NCBI GenBank assembly: GCA_937864265.1
Contig: CALMIR010000132.1
Location: 1-39,825 of the forward strand
DNA: 39,825 nt
Direction: 5' to 3'
Source of the DNA: an uncultured Saprospirales bacterium
Lineage (GTDB): Bacteria; Bacteroidota; Bacteroidia; Chitinophagales; Saprospiraceae
How positions within the stretch are numbered: the first letter of the stretch is position 1; each line of letters opens with the position of its first letter. The notes under the pieces were generated by a model. It was not told the DNA's origin, ran no database searches, and saw only the letters and a list, made by a program, of their open reading frames with translations. Of this stretch, positions 18,401 through 28,700 are shown one piece after another. Position numbers and translations under genes: made by a program.

Positions 18401-21400
18401 ACCGTCATAAACGCCGGAGAAGTAATCGTTCAGGTCATGGACGACCAGGGATGTATGCAAAGCGATACGGTTCAGGTCATGCCTGCGGAATACCCTGTTT
18501 TAGACTTGCCCGCGACCATTGGTATTTGTGAAAATGCCAATAGCGTGGAGTTAAACCCCTTCGATCCCGGACAAGGCGAATATTTATGGTCCACGATGGA
18601 AACCACAACGTCGATTACGGTATTCTCTCCTGGTTTTTACAGCGTTACCGTAACCAACGCGATCGGGTGTTCTACTTCAGATACCATTGAAGTAGTTGAA
18701 GAACCAGCGCCTTTGCCGACCATTATCGGAGACCTTACCCTTTGCCCGGATCAGTTCACCGTATTACAGGTAGTGGAGCCTTTTCAAACTTACTTGTGGT
18801 CAACAGGCGATACGACCTCCAGCATCACGGTTTATGATCCAGGGACCTATCAGGTGACGGTCAATAATGTCAGCAATTGCCCCAATTATGTCAACGTATT
18901 GGTATTGCCTTTGGACGGCTCTGATGAAGTAGATATTGAAGCATATGCCAGCTTTTGTCCAGGCGATTCACTGACGGTTACCGTTCAAACGACCCACTTT
19001 TCTTATCTTTGGTCTAATTCCAGCACCTCTAATGAAATTACCGTTTACGATAGCGGCACGTACAGTGTAACCGTTTCTAACTTTTGGGGCTGCACGGCTA
19101 CGGATTCTATATTGGTAGAAGTATTGCCCGAGCCGGAAACTGGTTTGATGGATCAAGCCGCTATTTGTGATGGAGATACAGCCACTTTGGCTGGCACAGC
19201 CGGATTTTTATCTTATACTTGGAACACCGGAGCTATTACTGAGAGCATTGAAGTGAGCGATCCAGGTTGGTATGTTCTTGAAGTGGCCGATCTGAACGGT
19301 TGCATAGGTATCGACTCAGTAGAAGTCGTCGAACGATCATCGCCGGTTACGGCTATTGTTGGAAATGATAGGATTTGTCCGGGCGATTCTTCGTTGCTCA
19401 GTGTATCCGGTACATGGCCGCAGGTGCTTTGGGGTGGGGGAGAAAATAGTGCTGCGATATATGCTTCTGAACCAGGCGATTACAGTGTGGTTGTTACCGA
19501 TGAATTTGGCTGTACGGCATCGGCAACGGCACAAGTTGGCATGTATATGGTGGAAAGTCCGAGCATAGATGGCGCTGCGGGGTTGTGTCCTGATAGCACA
19601 ACGGTACTTCAGGTTATTGGGGATTATGTACTGTACAATTGGGATACTGGACAGGAAGGCGCCACCTTATTGATCGATTCGCCTGGTGAATATGAAGTAG
19701 TAGTGACGGATCAAAACGGTTGCCGTAGCACAGCTTCTTTTGAGGTACAAGCCTTTACCCAACCTGATGTTGACATCAGTGGCGATCCTGTTGTTTGTTG
19801 GGGCGAATTGGTTCAATTGGAGGGGCCATCCGGGTTTAGCCAATATGAATGGTCAACCGGGCACGATGAAAAAGACCTGACGGCCAGTTCTGCTGGATTT
19901 TATACCCTTTTGGTAACCGACCAAAACGGGTGTTCTGCTATGGATTCCATAGAAGTGATTTGGAACGCCTTGCCAGATGTTGCCATTTTAGGCGAGCAAC
20001 AGTTTTGTGAAGGTGACTACACCGTTTTGGAAGCTAGTTCTGTATTTCCAGTTTTTCAATGGAATACGGGCAGTACCTTAGCAAGCACCCAGGTAAACAC
20101 AGCTGGTATGGTTACCTTGACGGTAAGCGATGATAATGGTTGTAGTGGTGCGGATACCATTCAAGTAACAGCTATACCATTACCAGTGCCTCAAATTCCA
20201 ACGGTGGAAGGGATATGCCTGGGCAATGCTACGACGTTGACCGTGACGGATGACTTTGATACGTACCAATGGAGCACCGATGAAGAAACAGCAATGATAG
20301 AAGTTACCCAAGCGGGTTGGTATTGGGTGACAGTGAGTGATGGTTTTGGCTGCAATGGTACGGATAGCATTTTTGTAGCGGTGTATGACCTTCCTGAATT
20401 GATGGTGGAAGGTGCAACTACTTTTTGTGAGGGCAACAGCATCTTGTTAAGCGCAATTAGCAATGCGGATAGCTTAGTTTGGCAAGATGGAACACTAGGA
20501 ACGGTGCTGGAAATTAACAGCACGGGTACCTACACCGTAACAGCTTTTGATGAAAATGGATGCAACACACAGGCCTCATTGGATGTGGCGGCCATATCAA
20601 TGCCTAACGCCGACCCTGGCGCCAATCAAACCTTGAATTGTGAAGTAGATGCAGTACAGTTAGGCAGCCCGGAAGGTGGTTCGGCAGCCTGGAATTATTA
20701 TTGGTCTGGGCCCGGTATTAATGCCAGCAACCAATCGGAATCCAACCCTTGGGTGACAGAGCCGGGCATTTACTTTTTGATCACTGAAGATGCAGCATTT
20801 CTTTGTTTGTCGGATACTGCCTGGGTAATGGTGGAAGATATAAGTTACGAACCGGAAATAGCTCTTGCCGTAATGGATACCTTGGACTGTAACACAAGCA
20901 GTGTCAGTCTGATGGGAGAAGGATCGGCAACTGGTGCTGCCATTATTTATCAATGGTACAATGGTGGCGGAGCAGTCATCCCCGACGCAGCATCCATTAA
21001 TCTTCAAGTCACTAGCCCGGGCAATTATACCCTTCAAGTGATTGACACGGTAGCTAATTGTATGTCAGAGGCCAGTGTCTTGGTAAGCGCCAATTTCAAT
21101 GGCCCTGAGGTTGAAATTGGAGAAGCCGAAACCTTGACTTGTGTGTTAACCGATCAAACTCTGTCAGCAGCCATAGAGGCGGCGGGAGCAGTGGAGATAC
21201 TTTGGACAACGGATACGGGGTTAATCCTTGCTGGGCAAGCGTCTGCTATGGCACAAATTGGTGCTCCGGGATGGTATTATATTTGGGTAACAGAATTGGA
21301 AACGGGTTGTATAGCCGTGGATTCTATACTAATACTGGCCGACACGATGGCACCTGTCGCAAATGCCGGCACCGATCAGGAAATTGATTGTACCCAAACG

Positions 21401-22378
21401 GAAGTCGTATTGGATGGAACCGGTTCCTCTCAGGGAAGCCAGTACACATACACTTGGGTGTCGGAAAATGGTATTATGGCTACCCAAACTTTAACCCCAA
21501 TCATTGACCAAGGCGGAGCCTATGAATTGACAGTTACCAATGAAGAAAATGGTTGTACGGCTAGTGATGTAGTGGAAGTATCTGAAAATGACAGTTTTAT
21601 TCAGAGTGTTCAGTTGGATGCGATCGATCCACTGTGTTTTGAAGATGAAAATGGTGCCATACGTGTCAACGGAATCGGAGGTGGTTCGCCCCCTTATTTA
21701 TTTAGTTTGAATGGGGCAGCATTTGCTGAGCAACAATTTTTCACCGGTCTAGGAGCTGGTCAATATACTTTAATCGTACAAGATGCGGTTGGTTGCGAAT
21801 ACGAATTGGAGATCACGCTAGAAGAACCGGAAGAAGTCTTGCTCGAACTGGGCGATGATCAAACCATAGATATAGGTGGTAGCGTTCAATTAGTGGCGCT
21901 GACTACCATTTTAGAGGGCGAATTGGAGAAAATTGTTTGGAATGGTTTGCCCGATAGCATCAACTGTTTTGATTGCCTTGATGTAGAGGTGTCGCCCCTG
22001 CTTTCTACTATTTATACGGCAACTGTCACCGATTTGAATGGTTGCTCGGCTACAGATATTGTCCGAGTATTTGTAGATAAAGCACGATACGTTTATATCC
22101 CCAATGTATTTTCACCCAATGGAGATGGGGCAAATGATGAATTTTACATTTTTGGGGGCCCAGATGTGGAAGAAATCGTCCAACTGTCCATCTTTGACCG
22201 TTGGGGAGAATCCCTTTTTACCATGGAAAACTTTCCTCCTAATGACCCACATTACGGATGGAATGGTACTTTCAGGGGCAAACCCCTGCATTCTGATGTG
22301 TTTGTATATTTCGCTGAAATTAGGTTTAAAGACGGAGCAGTCATTTTGTACAAAGGTGATGTTAACTTGATAAGATAG
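15485..22378 (+). CDS. Giant repetitive surface protein with gliding-motility-associated C-terminal domain (2,297 aa)
   Basis: A predicted T9SS-exported cell-surface adhesin. The ATG at 15485 gives a signal peptide (basic start, then MLFAWISLFPIWVLGQ); the frame extends to a TTG at 15431 with less protein-like sequence. A head domain of about 200 residues (DCIEAIKVC... to LGNPNC) resembles N-terminal domains of other CHU_C proteins. A PKD-like module comes next, then 20 modules of about 70 residues (16400-20611), four longer modules beginning with GxxxxLxC-type starts (20612 to about 21590), one SprB-type repeat (DPLCFEDENGAIRVNGIGGG...), a linker, and the CHU_C/type B tail with VYIPNVFSPNGDGANDEF and FDRWGESLF. 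Its likely job is adhesion or gliding, as for SprB (inference). It is followed 399 bases later by a longer paralogue. Confidence 0.88.
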   Translation: MLVWNSSNKNFKRFMLFAWISLFPIWVLGQSINDCIEAIKVCSDTSIMVEGIPGFPDFNNPDNDLGCHLTPEQSSAWLILQFRDDMPINSILEFTIEPFEGETIDYDFSIYGPFPDCDSLGSPVRCSYSFAWEGGQWACGFCPLTGLGMGETDTSEDAFQNGFVAPLPVNPGEWYILYINEFADVPLSQGFHIDFGGSAADYFDCLGNPNCDMVTVNAGADTSICNTDTLQLNVITTETTGFETYTWRGGNGEEIFLSDSNAIQPYLVLPADFAGIINFIVEVANADCVHFDTLQIAVLDPPTLELSGDTLICPEAIAEVEATDGFDTYLWSDNTISPTLIVQDAGLYGVTVSYGGGTCVFSDSILVQAVDGPVLNMPDTISFCAGQNAVLSAGAGFVSYLWNDNSTNATLFINQSGMYSVTVVDGNGCAASDTTIVIEWPEPDPGIASEYMICPGGSVTVSAQSGFALYFWSTSETTESITLDQPGLYDLLVVDVNGCGSITNFEVIESTLLPLEISGDTLLCFGEESLLDAGSGYATYGWQDGAETQQLLVSDAGIYAVTVTDANGCVLTDSVEVMEIAAPVLNLPDSLGFCDGLQEVLFAGFGFDSYEWSTTSINPSITVTDAGTYSVTVSNAAGCTASDTTLVAVYADPDPGLEAIYSICSGEPALVEATPGYILYEWSTMDEDTASISIDVPGDYSLLVIDSNGCGAIVNFEVEEHVAPVVDVLGVDAVCPGETSLLMASPGFENYLWQDGSENPGIAASETGTYSVTATDINGCQAVDSLVFTIYPSPSLNLPDSSFFCQGDQVVLQAPSGLISYQWSDASSDPSLVVSNGGQYSLTVTDGNQCSAADTVQVIEYALPDILLEGPLNICNDQTTTLTLVGAFDSIAWSSGGSSSSETFSLPGSYQITVTDANGCSNETAFQIGQLMATPVTIIGNNPVCEGQPVTLDAGSGFMTYNWSTGDTTQQTTVINAGEVIVQVMDDQGCMQSDTVQVMPAEYPVLDLPATIGICENANSVELNPFDPGQGEYLWSTMETTTSITVFSPGFYSVTVTNAIGCSTSDTIEVVEEPAPLPTIIGDLTLCPDQFTVLQVVEPFQTYLWSTGDTTSSITVYDPGTYQVTVNNVSNCPNYVNVLVLPLDGSDEVDIEAYASFCPGDSLTVTVQTTHFSYLWSNSSTSNEITVYDSGTYSVTVSNFWGCTATDSILVEVLPEPETGLMDQAAICDGDTATLAGTAGFLSYTWNTGAITESIEVSDPGWYVLEVADLNGCIGIDSVEVVERSSPVTAIVGNDRICPGDSSLLSVSGTWPQVLWGGGENSAAIYASEPGDYSVVVTDEFGCTASATAQVGMYMVESPSIDGAAGLCPDSTTVLQVIGDYVLYNWDTGQEGATLLIDSPGEYEVVVTDQNGCRSTASFEVQAFTQPDVDISGDPVVCWGELVQLEGPSGFSQYEWSTGHDEKDLTASSAGFYTLLVTDQNGCSAMDSIEVIWNALPDVAILGEQQFCEGDYTVLEASSVFPVFQWNTGSTLASTQVNTAGMVTLTVSDDNGCSGADTIQVTAIPLPVPQIPTVEGICLGNATTLTVTDDFDTYQWSTDEETAMIEVTQAGWYWVTVSDGFGCNGTDSIFVAVYDLPELMVEGATTFCEGNSILLSAISNADSLVWQDGTLGTVLEINSTGTYTVTAFDENGCNTQASLDVAAISMPNADPGANQTLNCEVDAVQLGSPEGGSAAWNYYWSGPGINASNQSESNPWVTEPGIYFLITEDAAFLCLSDTAWVMVEDISYEPEIALAVMDTLDCNTSSVSLMGEGSATGAAIIYQWYNGGGAVIPDAASINLQVTSPGNYTLQVIDTVANCMSEASVLVSANFNGPEVEIGEAETLTCVLTDQTLSAAIEAAGAVEILWTTDTGLILAGQASAMAQIGAPGWYYIWVTELETGCIAVDSILILADTMAPVANAGTDQEIDCTQTEVVLDGTGSSQGSQYTYTWVSENGIMATQTLTPIIDQGGAYELTVTNEENGCTASDVVEVSENDSFIQSVQLDAIDPLCFEDENGAIRVNGIGGGSPPYLFSLNGAAFAEQQFFTGLGAGQYTLIVQDAVGCEYELEITLEEPEEVLLELGDDQTIDIGGSVQLVALTTILEGELEKIVWNGLPDSINCFDCLDVEVSPLLSTIYTATVTDLNGCSATDIVRVFVDKARYVYIPNVFSPNGDGANDEFYIFGGPDVEEIVQLSIFDRWGESLFTMENFPPNDPHYGWNGTFRGKPLHSDVFVYFAEIRFKDGAVILYKGDVNLIR
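16400..20611 (+). repeat. 20 in-frame ~210-bp coding repeats in the first giant adhesin
   Basis: Counted by eye: 20 modules of 69-72 residues, total 4,212 bp. Each has a Cys at about position 8, a Y/F-x-W near 25, a GxYxVxV strand near 40-47 and a second Cys, usually in a [N/x]GC turn, near 53. Every third module from the second starts with an (L/M)P-[D/A] variant (modules 2, 5, 8, 11), which reveals a three-module register of about 630 bp. Modules 1-3 (16400-17032) and 4-6 (17033-17665) are both 633 bp and share details such as DPG at the end of the second unit and NGCG...NFEV in the third. Confidence 0.85.
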
Positions 22379-22777
22379 GGGCCGTAGAATGATATTTGTT
22401 AAAATAGTGCCCCAACAGAAAAATATACGTAATTCCATTATAGCAATTAGGGGATTTTAGGAAATTCAAAAAAAAACATTATTTTGTTTGCTACAGAAAC
22501 GTATATTTGTGGCACGACTTAATATGCCATCTATACACATTTTTACCCCACCGAAGGAAATTCGATACCATTCTTTCTTTCTCCAAATGTAAACGATACG
22601 AAATATAGTGCTGCGTTGAATGAGCGGTATAGCCTAAAATATCCATGTTCATTTTTAGTGACCATTTTGCTTTACAGAAGCAATATAGAATATTGCTAAA
22701 TGAAGCTAAACATAATCCCTCCACACTTTTGACAGGATAAATCAACCAATTTGAGCCATCAAATTAAACATACTCGA
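22379..22777 (+). other. Leader/intergenic region between the two giant adhesin genes
   Basis: About 399 bases with no convincing gene. A weak GGGGC/GCCCC inverted repeat (22379-22412) may end the first gene. TATATTTG at 22502-22509 fits the -7 consensus, giving a possible leader of about 260 bases before the ATG at 22778. A minus-strand open frame (22491-22745) has no recognisable features and is judged spurious. Confidence 0.5.
22502..22509 (+). promoter_or_regulatory. Candidate -7 element for the second giant adhesin
   Basis: TATATTTG fits TAnnTTTG. TTTG copies lie upstream (22483-22486 and 22487-22490) but at 15 and 11 bases, shorter than the usual -33 spacing. Confidence 0.35.
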
Positions 22778-25700
22778 ATGGAAAGAAAATCTACACTTGT
22801 TCCATTTTTTACTTTAAAAGTGACGTTGCAAAAACACCTATTCCTTTTTGCAATAACTGCGGTTCTTTTTTTGCCTTCAAAATCTCAAAGCCAGTGTACC
22901 AATCCAAGTATCGCTCTTCCGGATACAGCGGTTCCAGTTACCGGAAATCCCGCCCAAGCCTACTGCGTTACGCTGACCTTTGATCCGTCGGAAACAGGTT
23001 TGCCTACGGGGATGTCCATGATGATGGAACACTCATGGCAAGGCGACCTCACCATATTCCTGACGGCTTGTGGTGAGGTATTGAACGTGATGCAACGACC
23101 AGGGGTAATCGGAAGCTGTGCTGGAGGATGCCCTTGTGGCAACACTAATGATATCGGTACGCCATCGGGTCTTGTTCCTCTGACGTTTTGTGATGGCTGC
23201 GGTCCGGATCCAGAGAATGGTATTCCAATTGGAGGTGGCACTTTTGGCGTTACCACAGATGATGCCTGTGGCATAGGCACGGTCAATTCATTTGCAGCCC
23301 TTTGGGCTTCTTGCCCTCCAGGCCCCATTTCGACGGAAGTTTGTGTCAGCGACCACGCAGGGGCAGATGATGGCTTTGTACAAAACCTGACCCTTTTGTT
23401 TCCTAATCCGTCTGTATGCGGTTGTACCGATCCAACGGCTATCAACTACAACTCGAATGCAACAGTAGATGATGGTTCTTGTGAATATTGTATGCTGACC
23501 GTTACACCCAATGAACCTTTTGTGTCTGTTTGTTCCGGCAACGCGACCAATATTGGCGTAAGTGTAATGAATAATATATCTCCTCCAATCTATTCTTGGT
23601 CTTCTCCCGATGGAGGACTTGGCTTTTTATCCAGCACGACGGTTGCTAATCCTAATGTCAACATTCCACCAGGAATGACTGGTACATTTACTTACGATGT
23701 CATGGTGACCAGTGGCCCCTGTGTGGAATTTGCGACGATAACGGTTTCCATTGACCCACCTCCATTTGTAGAAATAACGGGTAATGATCAATTTTGCCAG
23801 GGAGGAAACACTATCCTGACAGCTACATCAGGATACAGCAATTATTCCTGGTCTTCTGGAAACTCCAGTTCCGTGATTACAGTGAATCAGCCTGGTAATT
23901 ATATATTGACGGTAACGGATGCCAATGGTTGTAGCAATACGGCTTCTTTTGCAGTGACCCAAATACCTAATCCCGTTCCCAATATAACCGGACCAGCAAC
24001 CATTTGTGCTGGTGGAAGTGGCACATTGGATGCAGGCCCGGGGTACGACAGTTATATTTGGTCGAACAGTGCTACCACACAGACCATTGATGTGTTTGCA
24101 TCGGGTATTTATTTTGTTACAGTCACTCAAGATGGATGCCAGGGGGTAGATTTTTTCCAGATTACGGTTGGCGGAAGCCCATCGGTGTCCATAAATGGGG
24201 TGAATAATTTATGTGCCAACCAAACAGGTACTTTAACCGCTTCAGCTGGATTTGCTAGCTACCAATGGTCCACCAGTGCCAATACCCAAAGCATTACCAT
24301 CAATGGGCCGGGCACTTATTCGGTGACTGTATCTGATGGAAATAGTTGTACCGCAACCGCCTCATTTACAGTGTCCCAGTCGCCCCCGCTCAATCCGAGT
24401 ATCAGTGGTGATTTAACGGTATGTACAGGCAGCCCTGCTTCCTTGACTGTAAATGGTGCGTTTACTTCTGTCATGTGGAGTACTTCGCAAACCAGTACTA
24501 CCATAACTCCTTCAACACCGGGTACTTATTCAGTAACTGTGATGGATGCAGCGGGTTGTTCTGGCACGGCAAGTGCTACGGTTAGCTCTGCGCCTGACCC
24601 CGTTCCTACTATAAGCGGTATTTTGGAGTTTTGCCCTGGCGGATCCACACAATTGACGGCCTCAGGGGGCTTTTCCAGCTATATGTGGTCCACTAGCAGC
24701 AACTCCCAAAGTATTCAGGTAGGCTCAGCGGGTACCTATACCGTATCAGTTGTAGATGCGAATGGATGTCAGGGACAAGCTTCCGTTAGCGTAAGCCAAA
24801 GTCAGCTTCCTACACCATCAATTACAGGAAACAACCAAATCTGTGCGGGCGGTTCTACGACGCTAAGCGTTATAGGATCATTTAGTTCGTACCTGTGGTC
24901 GAACAGCAGTACATTACCTTCGATTACGGTAAGTGCCCCTGGCACTTACTCCGTAACGGTAACTAATGCCCAGGGCTGCCAGGGAACGGCCAGCTACGTG
25001 GTGACACAGGCGCCTAATCCTACACCTAGCATAACTGGAATTACAGCCATTTGTGGCGGCTCTAGTACCGTCCTGAATGCTGGGCCGGGATATACCAATT
25101 ATCAATGGTCGCCCTCCGGCTCAGGGCAAAGCATAACGGTAAGTACACCTGGTTTGTATTCCGTAACGGTTACGGATGCGAATGGGTGTATGGGGAGCGC
25201 TTCGGTGAACGTAACCCTTAATCCGAATCCAACACCCAGCATCACAGGTGATAATTCAATTTGTGTTGGAGAAAGCGCCAACCTGCAAGCAACTCCGGGA
25301 TATGCTAGCTATCAGTGGTCGAATTTTGCTTCAGGTTCAAATACCACGGTTTTCAGTGGCGGCACCTATTTCGTAACGGTTGCTGATGCCAACGGTTGTA
25401 CAGGAACAGCCTCTTTTACGGTGACACAACTTTCCAATCCAGTGCCTTCTATCAGTGGTGCTACCCAGTTTTGTGAGGGCAGCTCAACGGTACTTACGGC
25501 TGGGCCTGGATATAGCAGTTACCAATGGTCGAATTCGAGCAATACCATGCAGACGACCGCACTTTTTGGCGATTATTATGAAGTGACAGTAACGGATGCC
25601 AATGGTTGTATGGGTTCTGCGGGGGTAAATGTTGTCGAATTGCCTACACCGCAACCATTTATAGATGCGCCCGGAGGCATTTGCCCGGGCGGGTCAGCTG

Positions 25701-28700
25701 ATTTGAATGCAGGTGGGGGCTTTGCTTCTTATGTATGGTCAAATAACATGCAAGGCCAGGTGATTACGGTAGGTGTGGCTGGAGTATATGAAGTTACGGT
25801 TACAGATTTTAGCGGCTGTCAAGGCGAATCTTTTTTCTTCTTGGATCAGTTTGACGAACCACAGCCTTTTATTGATGGCGAGCCTAGTATATGCGATGGC
25901 CAGGAAGTGCTGCTGATTGCAGAAAGTGGTTATGACGCCTATAACTGGTCAGTTGGCCTCAATGACCAGTTGCTTGAAGTAACAGCACCAGGCGATTATG
26001 AGGTGACTGTAACTGACTTTAATGGTTGCCAAGGCGTTGCCTCCTTTACCGTTGGCGCCGGGCCTTCTCCAACCGTAAACATAACGGGTACAACTTCTAT
26101 TTGTGCAGGGGAAACAACTACCTTGAATGCAGGCACAGGATTTAGTTCTTATTTGTGGTCTAATAGTCTAACGACTTCTAGCATTACGGTTTCTACTGCA
26201 GGCACTTACACGGTTACTGTGACCAATAGCGCGGGCTGCCAGGGCAGTGCATCAGCAACGGTAACTGTTGCGACGGCGCTGAATCCGGTCATATCGGGTC
26301 AATTGGCTTATTGTGAAGGAGGCTCTACAACTTTGAATGCGGAACCGGGCTATGCATCCTATTTGTGGACGGGTGGCTCAATTGGAGAGTCACTTTCCGT
26401 AACTGCTCCCGGAACTTATAGCGTGACGGTGACCAGCGCTTCTGGTTGTTCCGGGGTAAGCGCTGTACAAGTAGTTGAAAATCCATTGCCAGCAGTAAAT
26501 ATTACTGGCGATCTTGATTATTGTGAAGGTTCCTCTACTACGCTGTTTTGCACCTTTGGGCTGGCGGGGTATTCTTGGACTACAGGGTCAACCGCTGCAT
26601 CGATTGATGTGAACAACCCAGGTGTTGCCGGAGTTACCGTAACGGATGCCAATGGTTGCCAAAATGAAGCTTTTGTTACCGTTTCAGAAAATGCCAATCC
26701 AATAGTCAATATCACAGGGGCTACTAGTCTTTGTGCTGGTGAAGTGACAACCTTAAATGCGGGGGCGGGTTTCAACAATTATAGCTGGTCAACAACATCA
26801 AATAATTCCAGCATACAGGTATCTGCTGCTGGAAATTATGCAGTGACCGTAACCGATGCCAACGGCTGCCAAGGGAGCGATGCCGTAGCTGTTTCTGTAG
26901 CAACTGCTTTGAGCCCGGTTATCAGTGGTACCCTAGCGTATTGTGAAGGAGGGGCTACAACATTAAACGCGGATACAGGCTATGCCACCTATTTGTGGTC
27001 GGATAGCTCTGATGGCGAGTCCATTACGGTGACTGCTCCAGGCTCTTATGGCCTGACAGTAACCAGTAGCTCTGGCTGTTCGGGAGAAACCTCCGTTCAG
27101 GTAACAGAAAATCCACTACCAGTAGTGGCTATTTCTGGCGATCTTGATTATTGCGAAGGCACTTCTACGACATTAATGGCTACAGCTGGCTATACCAATT
27201 ATGCATGGACTGATGGTTCGATGGGTGCTACCCTGGTCGTCAATAATCCAGGCAATACTGGGGTAACCGTCACAGACGCGAATGGTTGCCAGAATACAAC
27301 TACTGTGGCAGTTACAGAAAACCCCAATCCTGACGCAGAAATTATGGGCTTAACTGAAATATGTGAAGGAGAGGTTTCGACGCTAAGTGCTGGCACAGGT
27401 TTCAGCTCTTATAATTGGTCCACTACGGCAACTGGTTCTAGTATTAACGTTTCGACTTCTGGAAATTACAGCGTAACGGTAACGGATAGCAATGGTTGCC
27501 AAGACAGCGATGCCGTTGATTTTACGGTAGTGGCTGATCTGAGTCCGGTCATTAGTGGGCAATTGTCTTTTTGCGAAGGTAGTTCTACCATCCTTACAGC
27601 AGAGACCGGCTATGCTACTTACTTATGGTCGGATAGCTCCGATGGCGAGTCCCTTACGGTAACGACTCCAGGTACTTATAGCCTGACCGTGACCAGTGCT
27701 TCGGGATGCTCCGGCGAAACGGCGGTTACCGTACTAGAGAATCAACTGCCCACTGTCAATATCACAGGGCCAGACGAATATTGCGAAGGGGAATCGCCTA
27801 CGCTAACAGCAAGCAGCGGTTTCTCAAATTATATGTGGAATACCACAGCTACGAATAATTCGATTAATGTTTCTAACCCAGGCGTTTACAGCGTCACAGC
27901 GACAGACAGTAACGGTTGTCAGGATGATGCGCAGCTCAGTATTACAGAAAACCCAATGCCCAATGTCAATATTGCAGGCGCACTGGATTATTGTGAGGGG
28001 GACAATACTGTATTAAACGCAGGCGCTGGTTTTTCCACTTATACCTGGACAGGAGGAACGAGCAGTCCCACTCTTACTGTAAGCACTCCCGGCTCTTATA
28101 GTGTTACGGTAACGGATGCGAATGGCTGTGAGGCAGAAGATCAGGTAACCGTTTTGGAAAATGCACTGCCAGAGCCAGTCATCACCGGACAAACATCCAT
28201 TTGTGATGGCTTTACAAGTACCTTGGATGCTGGCAGTGGTTATGCCAATTACGCCTGGAGCAACAGCGCCAATGGACAAAGCATTGATGTAACTATTGGT
28301 GGAACGTATGCTGTAACGGTGATAGATGGCAATGGCTGCACGGGCGCTACAACAATAGCTGTTACAGTAAATAACAATCCTAATATCAACATCATGGGCT
28401 TAGACCAAATTTGCCCAGGAGGGTCAACAACGCTCAACGCTGGTGCAGGTTTTACAACGTACGATTGGTCAACAACTGATAATACGCCTACCATCAACGT
28501 CTCTACTCCCGGCTCTTACAGCGTAACCGTTGTAGATGCCAACGGGTGCCAGGGAGAAGCTATGCTTTTGGTAGAAGAAACGAATGAACTAACACCGGAT
28601 ATTACCGGGGCAACTGCCCTTTGCGATGGCGATGCAGCGGTTTTGGATGCAGGTGCAGGTTATGCGACTTATTTGTGGTCGGATAGCTCTGACGGGCAAA

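Noticed and set aside
22491-22745. Minus-strand 84-residue open frame between the giant genes
   Set aside because: No domain, signal or start context is visible and it opposes the promoter-like leader of the second giant gene.
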